A stretch of DNA of 47,255 nucleotides from Bacteroidota bacterium (GTDB taxonomy: Bacteria; Bacteroidota; Bacteroidia; UBA8524), in assembly GCA_006226545.1 (NCBI GenBank), contig SBGR01000007.1:1-47255 (forward strand), given 5' to 3'. The notes beneath the pieces are model-generated. The model was not told the DNA's origin and ran no database searches. It was given only the letters and a program-made list of their open reading frames with translations. This document shows, piece after piece, positions 34,487 through 42,889 of this stretch (position 1 is its first letter; each line of letters starts with the position of its first letter). The position numbers were made by a program, and so were the translations under genes.

Positions 34487-36783
34487 CAGTACCTAAACCC
34501 GATTTGAAGTTGGAAATTCCGTGGCGCACGCATGTCGGCAGGACGCGTCATGTATTCTTCGTTGAAGAGGTTTTCTACCGCTATGCTGATTTTCCAATCT
34601 GCCGTTAGCTTATACGCTCCTCGAATATCCACTACATGGTCTCCTTTTTTATTCGCTTCTCTTGATTCTTTGATGCCCAGGTTCATTAGACCTAAAAAGG
34701 AATTCTCAAATATGAGGTCAATCGCTTCAACAGAACTCATGTATCGATAGGAAACACCGAACTCAAACCTTGCCAATTCATATTGAACGTCTGCCCTAAT
34801 CATATGTCTTACACGGTATTTGAGAATCGTACCTGTTGAATCGCTGCTTGTTTGCTTGTAATTCAAGGCATTGCCATTTTGAGTAACATACGCATAGTCC
34901 GGTTCAAGATTGACCGGATTTGAATAGGTATAGCCACTTATAAAGCGAAGTTTGCTTCGTCTCCATTTTGCTTCACCGCTTAAACTAAACTCAAAACCAT
35001 CAATTCTAGCTCGACCAATATTCAAAGATTTGAAGCCAAGTCCAAAGAGGGTGTCAAACTGAGTGCCCCAAGAACCGAATGTGAATTCCATCATGTTCCG
35101 GTATTCCATTCGAAAGACGGCGAGGTCGGCCATCATTTTTAGTTTTCCGAGCGGAATCACTTGGCGTAAACCCAGTTCAGTAGAATAACCCGACTCCGAT
35201 TTCAAATCGGTATTGGGGTAAACGGTTACCGGTCCGGCTTGCGTGCGGATGAAGTATTCTGACACCACAGGAAAGCGGTAACCTTGTCCGGCCGAAGCCC
35301 GAAGGAAGGTTCCTTTTAGCAACCGGTAATTGGCCCCCAACTTAAACACGGGCTTGCCTTCGGTATAATTGGATAAACGGTAGTATTCGTAACGAGCACC
35401 GCCGCTGATGTCGAGTCGTTTCCAACTCAAATCGGCTTGCACGAACGCCGCCATATTGCTTTGCACCTTCACCCCGCCAAACATGGTTCCTTGCGATTCG
35501 CCATACTGCCAAACCGAGCCCAAGGTGAGGTTCAAGAACTTCCAGCGTTCAAACTTCGGCTTTGCCCTATATTCCAAATAGCTGAGGTCCATCTTATTCT
35601 GTTGATCCGGCTGTCCGGGCAAAGGGTCTACCCCGTTACGAACGAACAGACTTCGCGCCTTTACTTCATGTGTCCAGGTATTGCCGTGGTAAGTGAGAAA
35701 AGGATCTAGGGTATAACGCTCTGAGGTATTTAAAGCGTACTGTGAGCCTAGGCTCGTATAGGCCATCTGGTAGTTTTCCCATAACAGAAACGAGCCCGTG
35801 CGACCGTACTGTGCATTGGCATGAATACCGTAAATCAACTTATTGTCTTCACTACGGTGTCTCAGTTTTGTGCTCAGCCTAGCTCTTTTGTCTTGGTCGC
35901 CCATACGCCAGCCTTCATCGTAAACTCCCAAGCCTGAAACGACATAATCCCATTGTCCAACGCTGTTACCGTATAGAAACAAAGCCCCGCTTTTACTCAG
36001 CAATCGATTGCCTTGCCATTTCCAAAGGGCATTGGGCGGCGTACCATAAAAGCCACTGAATACCGCGGCTTTGATAAGTGGCTTACCTTGTGGCCATCCG
36101 GTTCTAACGTGAACTATTCCATTTAAAGCAGAAGAGCCATAAAGCACACTAGAAGCTCCTTTAATCACTTCCACCTGTTCAATGTTTTCGATAGGGATAA
36201 AACTCCAAAGTATTTGTCCGGTTCCGCCGGCCATAATGGGTAAGTCATCAACCAGAACCGTAACCCTACTTCCCGTGCCGTAACTCCAGCCGGAGCCGGA
36301 ACGGATATTCACCTGCCCATCGGCGGTATTGACTCCGGGTATTTGATTGATGGTTTGTTCCAGGTTAGAGGTGATGCGGTTGCGCACCAGGTATGGCTGA
36401 ATACTTTGAATGGAAACCGTGGTCCGGGTTTGTTGTTGCTCTGATTTACCTGCCGAGATAACTACCGGATCAAGGAGCTCAGAAGCTTCATGCAGGTATA
36501 TGGCTTTGGGTAAGCCCCCCTGCCTTAAGTCAACTCGCATGCTGATGAACCCCAAATAAGAGACATGCAGAAAATGTTGTGAATCAGGAATAGTCAACTC
36601 AAAATAGCCGTTTTCTTGCGTAAGCGTTGCATACCGTACCCCGGAATATACCGTGGCGCCAACTAGCGGAGTAGAATCGGCAAGAGAATATACATTACCA
36701 AATACACGCTTGAGTCCTTGAGCATGTGTAACAAGGGCAAAGGCACTAAAGAGAAGCAGCAGCAAGAAGCGAATACGTGTCAT
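34486..36783 (-). CDS. TonB-dependent outer-membrane receptor with N-terminal carboxypeptidase-like domain
   Basis: This is a predicted gated outer-membrane beta-barrel. The start at 36783 gives MTRIRFLLLLLFSAFALVTH, a clear signal peptide; the longer in-frame form adds 43 unlikely residues. The 765-residue protein has a CarboxypepD-reg-like domain (residues 25-100), a plug (about 125-240, with IEQVEVIKGASSVLYGSSAL) and a barrel ending in a terminal aromatic (FQLQIGFRY). No SusD partner lies nearby, so it is not a SusC-type system. The ligand is unknown. It diverges from the T9SS cargo gene by 31 nt and shares one base with aroA. Confidence 0.92.
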   Translation of the reverse strand: MTRIRFLLLLLFSAFALVTHAQGLKRVFGNVYSLADSTPLVGATVYSGVRYATLTQENGYFELTIPDSQHFLHVSYLGFISMRVDLRQGGLPKAIYLHEASELLDPVVISAGKSEQQQTRTTVSIQSIQPYLVRNRITSNLEQTINQIPGVNTADGQVNIRSGSGWSYGTGSRVTVLVDDLPIMAGGTGQILWSFIPIENIEQVEVIKGASSVLYGSSALNGIVHVRTGWPQGKPLIKAAVFSGFYGTPPNALWKWQGNRLLSKSGALFLYGNSVGQWDYVVSGLGVYDEGWRMGDQDKRARLSTKLRHRSEDNKLIYGIHANAQYGRTGSFLLWENYQMAYTSLGSQYALNTSERYTLDPFLTYHGNTWTHEVKARSLFVRNGVDPLPGQPDQQNKMDLSYLEYRAKPKFERWKFLNLTLGSVWQYGESQGTMFGGVKVQSNMAAFVQADLSWKRLDISGGARYEYYRLSNYTEGKPVFKLGANYRLLKGTFLRASAGQGYRFPVVSEYFIRTQAGPVTVYPNTDLKSESGYSTELGLRQVIPLGKLKMMADLAVFRMEYRNMMEFTFGSWGTQFDTLFGLGFKSLNIGRARIDGFEFSLSGEAKWRRSKLRFISGYTYSNPVNLEPDYAYVTQNGNALNYKQTSSDSTGTILKYRVRHMIRADVQYELARFEFGVSYRYMSSVEAIDLIFENSFLGLMNLGIKESREANKKGDHVVDIRGAYKLTADWKISIAVENLFNEEYMTRPADMRAPRNFQLQIGFRY

Positions 36784-36814
36784 TTTTCTTAGCTTGCAAT
36801 ATAATTCGTTCACT

Positions 36815-37534
36815 ATGAAAAAATTGATACTAATGGCCGTGGGCCTCGTTTTCAGCGCCCAATTGATGGCCCAAAGTTGTGCGCCAGACACAACCATCAC
36901 TGAATCAGGCACCTACCCTAGCGCCCTTCCTAACGGACAAGCCGGGCTTTACTACGAGCAGGTGGCTCAATTCAGAATTCCGGCAGACACCAACGTATCC
37001 TTCAACAATCAAAATGTTCAGGCTACGATTGACTCGGTGAAAGTAAAAGCAGTATTGGGTATGCCTTCCGGTTTAAGCTACAATTGCAATCCGGGTTCTT
37101 GCGCCCTGCCGGGTGGAAAAACTTCGTGCGGTGTGATTTTCGGTACCATTGCGGGCAATGCACAAGGCACTTACCCGTTTGTTATTCCGGTTACAATCTA
37201 CGGTAAGGTTGGTGGTGCCTTTCCGGTTTCACAGAATGATACCATTTACAATTTGACAATGGATGTTGATCCATACAATAGTGTGATTCGCCAAGAACAT
37301 GAAGTGAAGGTTTTCCCTAACCCAAGTTCCAGCCAAGTGAGTATGGTATTCCCGGAATCCATCAATGAAGTAAGTCTTAAAGTGGTAGACGCAAATGGTA
37401 AAGAAGTACAGCTTCAATACAGCTATAACATGAACAGAGTAGAAACCGACTTATCGGCTTTGCCTATTGGTGTTTACTTTGCTACCGCGGTAAGAGGTAA
37501 TAACGTTTACCACTTCCGACTGGTTAGAAATTGA
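36815..37534 (+). CDS. Secreted protein with type A T9SS sorting domain, function unknown
   Basis: The ATG at 36815 opens a signal peptide (MKKLILMAVGLVFSAQLMAQ, cut before SCAPD). The mature 219-residue region begins with a beta-rich domain holding several cysteines (C-x-PDTTITESGTYPSAL, NPGSC, GKTSCG). It ends in a type A T9SS domain (EVKVFPNPSSSQVS to PIGVYFATAVRGN). I recognise no catalytic motif. Its 3' end overlaps the convergent aroB by 11 nt. Placement between the TonB receptor and aroB suggests no clear role. Confidence 0.85.
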   Translation: MKKLILMAVGLVFSAQLMAQSCAPDTTITESGTYPSALPNGQAGLYYEQVAQFRIPADTNVSFNNQNVQATIDSVKVKAVLGMPSGLSYNCNPGSCALPGGKTSCGVIFGTIAGNAQGTYPFVIPVTIYGKVGGAFPVSQNDTIYNLTMDVDPYNSVIRQEHEVKVFPNPSSSQVSMVFPESINEVSLKVVDANGKEVQLQYSYNMNRVETDLSALPIGVYFATAVRGNNVYHFRLVRN

Positions 37535-38552
37535 GGTAGTTTCTAAACGCCTCTTCAAATTCCGGAAATGACAGGTCCATGTCGAATATGGCTTCTCCTA
37601 AGGTGGGAAGCATGACGCACCTGACTTTTCCGGATTTGTTTTTTTTATCCTTTAGCATCAGTGTCCATATCGCTTCGGCTTGGTCTTCTTTAAAAGGAAG
37701 AATAGGATAAAGCGATCGTATGCCCGCACAGATTTGATCAATGTCTTCTCGCGTGAGACCGGCTTTACTGGAAACAATGCTTTCCATAAACATCCCAGCA
37801 GCCACGGCTTCTCCATGCAAGACGTCCATACCTTCACTCAAGGCATAGGATTCCAAAGCGTGACCAATGGTATGTCCGAAATTTAGAATCTTACGTTTCC
37901 CTTGTTCATCCGGGTCTTCTTCTACCACAGCATGTTTTATTCTAACCGATTCTTCAATCTGTAGTTTGAGTCGGCGTTTGTTAAACTCAAGTAGCTCCAA
38001 CCAATAACCGGCATTCGCTATGAGGCCGTGTTTCAGCATTTCAGCATAACCGGCCAATAGCTCGCGTTCAGGTAAGGTTTCTAAAAGTTTAGGTTGGATG
38101 AAGACCATTTCCGGAGGCGCAAACTGCCCCAGCATATTCTTGTAGTCGCGGTAATCTATTCCTACCTTACCTCCTACCGAGGCATCCACCATCGCTAAAA
38201 GGCTGGTAGGCACTTGCACGAAATCGATGCCTCGCATATAGCAGGAAGCCGCAAATCCGCCCATGTCGCCCACTACACCACCACCTAGGTTAACCAATAG
38301 GCTTGAGCGATCAGCACCTGCCTCGAGCAAGGCATCCCAGATTTGGGTGCAGGTACTCAGGTTTTTAAACTGCTCACCTGGCGGCACCACAATGTGTTTA
38401 TCTACTGGAAAAGTGATGGCACCTGCGCAATGCTTTTGTGTATTTTCATCGCTTAAAACAAGCACTTTGCTGTAGTTTCTCGACTCCAGAAAATTTTTCA
38501 GGTAATCCAGCGCCTTATCGCTGATGATGATATCGTCTCCTATCAGTTGCAT
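37524..38552 (-). CDS. aroB: 3-dehydroquinate synthase
   Basis: AroB converts DAHP to 3-dehydroquinate with NAD and zinc. The 342-residue protein has the NAD-binding GGGVVGDMGGFAASCYMRG (near residues 89-107) and VPTSLLAMVDASVGGKVGID. It also has the metal-site histidine region LNFGHTIGHALE and a later HGEAVAAGM. Its ATG shares one base with the aldo/keto reductase stop, and its 3' end overlaps the T9SS cargo gene. Confidence 0.97.
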   Translation of the reverse strand: MQLIGDDIIISDKALDYLKNFLESRNYSKVLVLSDENTQKHCAGAITFPVDKHIVVPPGEQFKNLSTCTQIWDALLEAGADRSSLLVNLGGGVVGDMGGFAASCYMRGIDFVQVPTSLLAMVDASVGGKVGIDYRDYKNMLGQFAPPEMVFIQPKLLETLPERELLAGYAEMLKHGLIANAGYWLELLEFNKRRLKLQIEESVRIKHAVVEEDPDEQGKRKILNFGHTIGHALESYALSEGMDVLHGEAVAAGMFMESIVSSKAGLTREDIDQICAGIRSLYPILPFKEDQAEAIWTLMLKDKKNKSGKVRCVMLPTLGEAIFDMDLSFPEFEEAFRNYLNF

Positions 38553-39562
38553 TAATATCCTCGCTTCACAATTCCATAACCGATGCGTGCTCCGGTGTAT
38601 TGGTCTACCGGCGCATTCTGCATAATAGTTTCTATGTTTTCCATAACCTCATCGCTCAATTCAATTCCCGATGCCGATGCATTTTGTTCTACCTGATCTG
38701 GCGTTGAGGCTCCCATGATAACCGAAGTAATTGGCTTACGCTGAAGTATCCAGGCCAGGGCCAAGGTTCCCATCGTGATGTCCAAGTCGGCTGCGATGCC
38801 TTTCAGCTGTTCTTGCTGGCTGAAGTATTCTTCGGTCATGCGTTTGGTGGGGAACATACTTTTGGTACTTTCATTCGCTAAACGCGAATTCTCAGGCACG
38901 TGATCTGGGCTGTATTTTCCGGTTAAAAGGCCTTGCGACAATGGCGAATAGACTACGAGTCCGAGTCCGTTTTTATCGCATACATCCATCACGTCCACCT
39001 CGAGTGAGCGGTTGATGAGGTTATAAATCGGTTGATTGGAAACAGGCTTATGCCAGTTGTTTCGCTCGCAGATACGTAGGGCATCAAGAATTTGTACGGC
39101 TGTCCACTGACTCACACCCCAATGTAAAATATAACCACGTTCCACCAAGTTATGCATGGCATAGCAGGTTTCTTCCAAGGGGGTATCAACGTCGTAGCGA
39201 TGGCATTGGTATAGATCAATATAATCGGTGCGCAGTCTTTGCAAAGATCCTTCGCAGGCATTTCGGATATGGCGTAGCGATAGTCCTTGGTTCATCCAGT
39301 GGTCGCTCATCGGCCCGAATACCTTGGTGCCAATCACCCATTCTTGGCGGTTAACGCCTTTGATGTATTCGCCAACAGCCTTTTCGGCTTCACCGCGGTT
39401 GTACATGTCGGCCGTATCAATGAAATTGATTCCTTGGGCATGGGCCGCATCAAAGCAGGCATGTGCCGTTTCTCTGTCGGTATGGGTGCCGTAGGTAAGC
39501 CAAGAGCCTAAACTAATCTCCGAAATTCGGATACCGGTATTTCCTAAAGTACGGTATTGCAT
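38552..39562 (-). CDS. Aldo/keto reductase (KCNAB/YghZ-like)
   Basis: This is an NADPH-dependent oxidoreductase of the AKR superfamily with an unknown substrate. The start at 39562 (MQYRTLGNTGIRISEISLGS) gives 336 residues; a TTG-initiated longer form adds a hydrophobic stretch with no precedent in the family. The catalytic tetrad is visible as Asp49, Tyr54, Lys80 and His121. The C-terminal SVIMGASTPDQVEQN forms the nucleotide-binding part. The sequence most resembles the K-channel beta-subunit group. It precedes aroB with a one-base overlap. Confidence 0.9.
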   Translation of the reverse strand: MQYRTLGNTGIRISEISLGSWLTYGTHTDRETAHACFDAAHAQGINFIDTADMYNRGEAEKAVGEYIKGVNRQEWVIGTKVFGPMSDHWMNQGLSLRHIRNACEGSLQRLRTDYIDLYQCHRYDVDTPLEETCYAMHNLVERGYILHWGVSQWTAVQILDALRICERNNWHKPVSNQPIYNLINRSLEVDVMDVCDKNGLGLVVYSPLSQGLLTGKYSPDHVPENSRLANESTKSMFPTKRMTEEYFSQQEQLKGIAADLDITMGTLALAWILQRKPITSVIMGASTPDQVEQNASASGIELSDEVMENIETIMQNAPVDQYTGARIGYGIVKRGY

Positions 39563-39594
39563 AGGTGCGAAATTTAGTTGTTGATTTGCAGTAG

Positions 39595-40308
39595 ATGCCC
39601 AAAAATAAGCAAATGGCCAGCAAAAGTTTAGCACGTGTAAAAACAACGTTGAAGGAATCAGCGCGTTTCGTGTTGTTTCTGTTTCAGATTCTACTTTTCA
39701 TGTTGGTCTTGTACCGGGTTGTTCCGGTTCCCATCACCCCTTTGATGGTGATTCGGGCCACCTCCATTGATAAACATTGGGTAAGGTTAGATCAGATTTC
39801 TCCAAACGCTATAAAGGCGGCCATCACATCCGAAGACCCGAAGTTTAATCAACACTACGGCTTTGATTTTGGGGCCATCAAAGAATCGATCGATAATAAA
39901 CTAGAGAAGGGTAAAAAGCTACGTGGTGGAAGTACCATCAGTCAGCAGACCGCCAAAAACCTCTTTTTGTGGCCACAACGCTCTTGGGTGCGCAAAGGCT
40001 TGGAAGTTCCTATTACGCTTTTGATGGAAGGCCTCTGGACGAAACGCCGCATCATGGAGGTTTACTTGAACATCATCGAGATGGGCGATGGCATCTACGG
40101 GATAGAAGCCGCTTCCAGAACATATTTCAAAAAACCGGCAGCCAAAATGAATAAAGCCGAAGCCACACTCCTCATTGTGTGTTTCCCTAACCCCCGTCGC
40201 TGGACACCTTTAAAAGCCACAGCCTTCATCAAGAAGAAACAAGCGCGCATCCAGAAATGGATGACCGGCTTTGAGGCCTATCCTGAGTGGTGGTTTGAAG
40301 AGGAATAG
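39595..40308 (+). CDS. mtgA: Monofunctional peptidoglycan transglycosylase
   Basis: MtgA polymerises lipid II into glycan strands at the periplasmic face of the inner membrane. The 237-residue protein has one membrane helix (about 24-44) and a GT51 domain. The catalytic Glu80 is in ITSEDPKFNQHYG, the GGSTISQQTAKNLFLW motif is at 111-126, and a second conserved Glu is at 137, followed by NIIEMGDGIYGIEAAS. A second ATG at 39613 is possible. No PBP transpeptidase domain follows. A GA-rich minisatellite begins 10 nt after the stop. Confidence 0.94.
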   Translation: MPKNKQMASKSLARVKTTLKESARFVLFLFQILLFMLVLYRVVPVPITPLMVIRATSIDKHWVRLDQISPNAIKAAITSEDPKFNQHYGFDFGAIKESIDNKLEKGKKLRGGSTISQQTAKNLFLWPQRSWVRKGLEVPITLLMEGLWTKRRIMEVYLNIIEMGDGIYGIEAASRTYFKKPAAKMNKAEATLLIVCFPNPRRWTPLKATAFIKKKQARIQKWMTGFEAYPEWWFEEE

Positions 40309-40317
40309 CAGAGGGCT

Positions 40318-40393
40318 GAGAGCGGAGGGCGGAGAGCAGAGGGCGGAGAGCAGAGGGCCGAGAGCAGAGGGCGGAGGGCGGAGAGCTGAGAGG
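40318..40393 (+). repeat. 14-bp GA-rich tandem repeat
   Basis: Four tandem units follow the form GAGAGCAGAGGGCG (40318-40331, 40332-40345, 40346-40359, 40360-40373) with single-base variation. A truncated unit (GAGGGCG) and a diverged unit (GAGAGCTGAGAGG) follow. The strand is almost pure purine apart from C and T at fixed positions. A spurious Pro/Leu-rich frame on the other strand comes from this repeat. Confidence 0.9.
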
Positions 40394-40506
40394 GTTTCGA
40401 GTTGATAATCCCTCCTATCAGCAGCATGGGAATTCTCCCGAAAACTTCGCATCGGGACCCGTGAAAAATGAATTTAAAATGGAAGTATCAAAATACCATC
40501 CTAATA

Positions 40507-40528
40507 GGGGCACAAGATTTTGTGCCCC
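40507..40528. repeat. REP-like hairpin with GATT loop
   Basis: Perfect 9-bp arms GGGGCACAA (40507-40515) and TTGTGCCCC (40520-40528) close a GATT loop. The core CAAGATTTTG is the same as in the hairpin at 41686-41725. Confidence 0.75.
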
Positions 40529-40631
40529 AACAAGAGATTTGAGGAATAGAAAGGTATCTGAAAACACACCATCAGCTCTATTCATGCAAAGGCAGAATCC
40601 GAGTACTCACGAAATGGAAGATTGAATTCAT

Positions 40632-40657
40632 AAAAAAAGGATGCCTCTCAGCACCCT
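40632..40657 (-). terminator. Terminator-like stem downstream of rfbA
   Basis: AGGATGC (40638-40644) pairs with GCACCCT (40651-40657) with one mismatch. The A run at 40632-40638 gives a U-tract for minus-strand transcripts from rfbA, whose stop is at 40723. Confidence 0.5.
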
Positions 40658-40722
40658 AAATCTTATATGCACAATTGATACGTGCTCTTAGCTCCTTGCC
40701 CTCCGCATTCGCCTTTGGCGAA

Positions 40723-41577
40723 CTAGAGTTTCTCCAAATACTGCCCGTAGCCACTCTTCTTGAGGGGTTCTGCGAGTTGAAGAAGTTGGGTTTTATCGAT
40801 GAAGCCCATGCGGTAGGCTACTTCTTCGATGCAGCCGATTTTTAGGCCTTGTCTTTCTTCGATGACATGAACAAATTGTCCGGCTTGCATCAGTGAGGCA
40901 TGCGTTCCGGTATCAAGCCACGCAGTACCGCGGTTCATTACCCCCACTTGAAGTTTTCCTTGTTTGAGGTATTCTTTGTTTACATCGGTGATTTCGTATT
41001 CGCCTCGTGGTGATGGCTTGAGGTTTTTAGCGATGTCGACCACGCTGTTATCGTAGAAATAAAGTCCCGGTACGGCATAAGACGATTTCGGATGTTCCGG
41101 TTTCTCTTCGATGCTCAGCACTTTACCGTCCTGGTCAAATTCTACCACGCCATATCGCTCCGGATCACTAACGTGGTAAGCGAATACCACACCGCCTGTT
41201 GGGTCGGTTTTTTCTTGGAGCAATTTCGCTAGACCACTACCGTAGAAGATATTATCGCCCAAGATGAGGGCTACCTTATCGTTACCGATGAACTCCTCAC
41301 CAATGACAAAGGCTTGAGCCAGTCCGTTTGGAATAGCTTGCTCTGCATAAGTAAACTCGCAACCGAGGTTTTTACCGTCGCCCAATAATCGCTCAAAATG
41401 CGGCAAATCATGTGGCGTGGAGATAATCAAAATCTCCCGAATGCCCGCCATCATTAAAACCGACAATGGATAGTAGATCATCGGCTTATCGTAAACAGGC
41501 ATCAACTGCTTGCTCATCGCTAAAGTAAGAGGGTGCAAACGAGTGCCTGATCCACCGGCTAAGATTATACCTTTCAT
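40723..41577 (-). CDS. rfbA: Glucose-1-phosphate thymidylyltransferase
   Basis: RfbA makes dTDP-glucose, the first step of dTDP-sugar synthesis for cell-surface glycans. The 284-residue protein has the nucleotide-binding [13 protein letters not shown] (residues 6-18) and the conserved [30 protein letters not shown] and [12 protein letters not shown]. The length is normal. It is separated from rfbB by 263 bp holding repeats and a terminator, so it is probably transcribed independently. rfbC and rfbD are not in the window. Confidence 0.97.
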   Translation of the reverse strand: MKGIILAGGSGTRLHPLTLAMSKQLMPVYDKPMIYYPLSVLMMAGIREILIISTPHDLPHFERLLGDGKNLGCEFTYAEQAIPNGLAQAFVIGEEFIGNDKVALILGDNIFYGSGLAKLLQEKTDPTGGVVFAYHVSDPERYGVVEFDQDGKVLSIEEKPEHPKSSYAVPGLYFYDNSVVDIAKNLKPSPRGEYEITDVNKEYLKQGKLQVGVMNRGTAWLDTGTHASLMQAGQFVHVIEERQGLKIGCIEEVAYRMGFIDKTQLLQLAEPLKKSGYGQYLEKL

Positions 41578-41634
41578 GCGCGTGTTATCTCCATTTTAAG
41601 GGGTTCAAGTATACGGAAAATTAGGAAGGAAATG

Positions 41635-41657
41635 GCAGAGAGCGCAGAGCACAGGGC
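41635..41657 (+). repeat. Diverged GA-rich repeat upstream of rfbA
   Basis: The segment reads GCAGAGAGCGCAGAGCACAG and then GGC, resembling one and a half units of the GA-rich tandem repeat at 40318-40393. It lies 58 bp upstream of the rfbA start codon. Confidence 0.5.
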
Positions 41658-41685
41658 AAAGTGCCCAGAGAATAATTCTAGACCA

Positions 41686-41725
41686 TCTCCTAGAGTGGTG
41701 CAAGATTTTGCACCCCTCTAGGAGA
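41686..41725. repeat. REP-like long hairpin with GATT loop
   Basis: A 40-nt inverted repeat has a 10-bp outer stem (TCTCCTAGAG with CTCTAGGAGA), one T-C mismatch, and a 7-bp inner stem (GGTGCAA with TTGCACC) closing a GATT loop. The core CAAGATTTTG is shared with 40507-40528. It lies between rfbA and rfbB. Confidence 0.85.
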
Positions 41726-41750
41726 GACCGACGCTTCCTACATTTTCCAC

Positions 41751-41779
41751 AAAAAAAAGGACACATCGCTGTATCCTTT
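41751..41779 (-). terminator. Intrinsic terminator downstream of rfbB
   Basis: AAAGGA-C-ACA (41756-41765) pairs with TGT-A-TCCTTT (41770-41779) around a TCGC loop. The eight-A run (41751-41758) provides the U-tract for minus-strand transcripts leaving rfbB, whose stop is at 41841. Confidence 0.72.
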
Positions 41780-41840
41780 CCAATTTTATCTTTTTGAACC
41801 CTTCGCTCCATGCCCTAGGCCCTTGGCTGCGAAGCTTCCG

Positions 41841-42887
41841 TCACGAATAGTGCTGAGAATAGTATTCCTGATAACTCCCGCTGGTCACTTCCTCCATCCA
41901 GGTCTTGTTGGCGAGGTACCAGTCGATGGTTTTGTCGATGCCTTCTTCAAACTGGAGGCTAGGCTGCCAGCCCAAGTCCTTCATAATCTTCTGCGCATCG
42001 ATGGCATAGCGTAAGTCGTGGCCTGCTCTGTCTGTTACAAAGGTGATAAGCTGACGTGAGCTGCCTTCAGCTTTGCCTAATTTTTTGTCCATGATATCGC
42101 AGATTAACTGAACGATATCGATGTTTTTCCACTCGTTGAAACCACCAATATTGTAAGTCTCACCAAATACACCTTGGTGGAAAACCTGGTCAATCGCTCT
42201 AGCATGGTCTACCACGTAAAGCCAATCGCGCACATTCTCCCCTTTTCCGTACACCGGAAGCGGCTTGTTGTTGAGGATATTGTTAATGGTAAGTGGAATC
42301 AGTTTCTCCGGGAACTGATTGGGGCCGTAGTTGTTGGAGCAGTTGCTGATCACAACCGGCAGTTTATAGGTATTGTGGTAGGCTCTCACAAAGTGGTCGG
42401 AGCCGGCTTTGGAGGCGCTATAGGGCGACTGCGGATCGTAAGAGGTGGTTTCGGTAAAGAAGCCACCGTTATCCAAAGAACCGTATACCTCATCGGTAGA
42501 GACATGGTAGAAACGTTTATCGCTCATATCTGCACCCCAAGCTTTTCTAGCTGCATTAAGCAGGTTTACCGTACCGATGATATTGGTACGCACAAACGCC
42601 ATAGGATCAGAAATAGAACGATCAACATGCGATTCAGCGGCGAGGTGAATCACCCCGTCGATGGCATGTTTTACCATGATCTCTTCCATCAAATCGCCAT
42701 CGTTGATGTCGGCTTTGATGAAGGTATAATTGCTCGCCGACTCAATATCGGTGAGGTTCTTCAGATTACCCGCGTAGGTCAGTACATCTAAGTTGTAGAT
42801 GTGATACTGCGGATAATTCTGAACGAAGAGGCGCACGACATGCGAACCGATGAAACCTGCGCCTCCTGTTATCAGAATGTTCTTCAC
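41841..42887 (-). CDS. rfbB: dTDP-glucose 4,6-dehydratase
   Basis: RfbB converts dTDP-glucose to dTDP-4-keto-6-deoxyglucose. The 348-residue SDR protein starts with the GTG at 42887 (MKNILITGGAGFIGSHVVRL) and contains the GGAGFIG dinucleotide motif (8-14). It also has HLAAESHVDRSI, VSTDEVYGSL and the YSASKAGSDH catalytic Tyr-Lys pair. It begins 2 nt after the FKBP stop, so the two are translationally linked. rfbA lies downstream beyond a terminator. Confidence 0.97.
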   Translation of the reverse strand: MKNILITGGAGFIGSHVVRLFVQNYPQYHIYNLDVLTYAGNLKNLTDIESASNYTFIKADINDGDLMEEIMVKHAIDGVIHLAAESHVDRSISDPMAFVRTNIIGTVNLLNAARKAWGADMSDKRFYHVSTDEVYGSLDNGGFFTETTSYDPQSPYSASKAGSDHFVRAYHNTYKLPVVISNCSNNYGPNQFPEKLIPLTINNILNNKPLPVYGKGENVRDWLYVVDHARAIDQVFHQGVFGETYNIGGFNEWKNIDIVQLICDIMDKKLGKAEGSSRQLITFVTDRAGHDLRYAIDAQKIMKDLGWQPSLQFEEGIDKTIDWYLANKTWMEEVTSGSYQEYYSQHYS

Positions 42888-42889
42888 AA

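Larger units (their letters stand above)
40309..40722. other. Intergenic stretch between mtgA and rfbA
   Basis: No gene was found in these 414 bp. They hold a GA-rich tandem repeat (40318-40393), a CAAGATTTTG-core hairpin (40507-40528) and a terminator-like stem for rfbA (40632-40657). The rest shows no feature I can support. Confidence 0.7.

Noticed and set aside
40210..40452. 80-codon minus-strand frame rich in Pro, Leu and Ser
   Set aside because: It arises from the 14-bp GA-rich tandem repeat and overlaps the end of mtgA. The composition is a direct product of the repeat.
41605..41811. 68-codon minus-strand frame between rfbA and rfbB
   Set aside because: It spans the REP-like hairpin and the rfbB terminator, which would disrupt a gene, and the product is Cys/Arg-rich without similarity to anything I know.
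42174..42791. 205-codon open frame on the plus strand
   Set aside because: It lies entirely antisense to rfbB, whose motifs are complete, and its product has no recognisable domain. It is a shadow frame.
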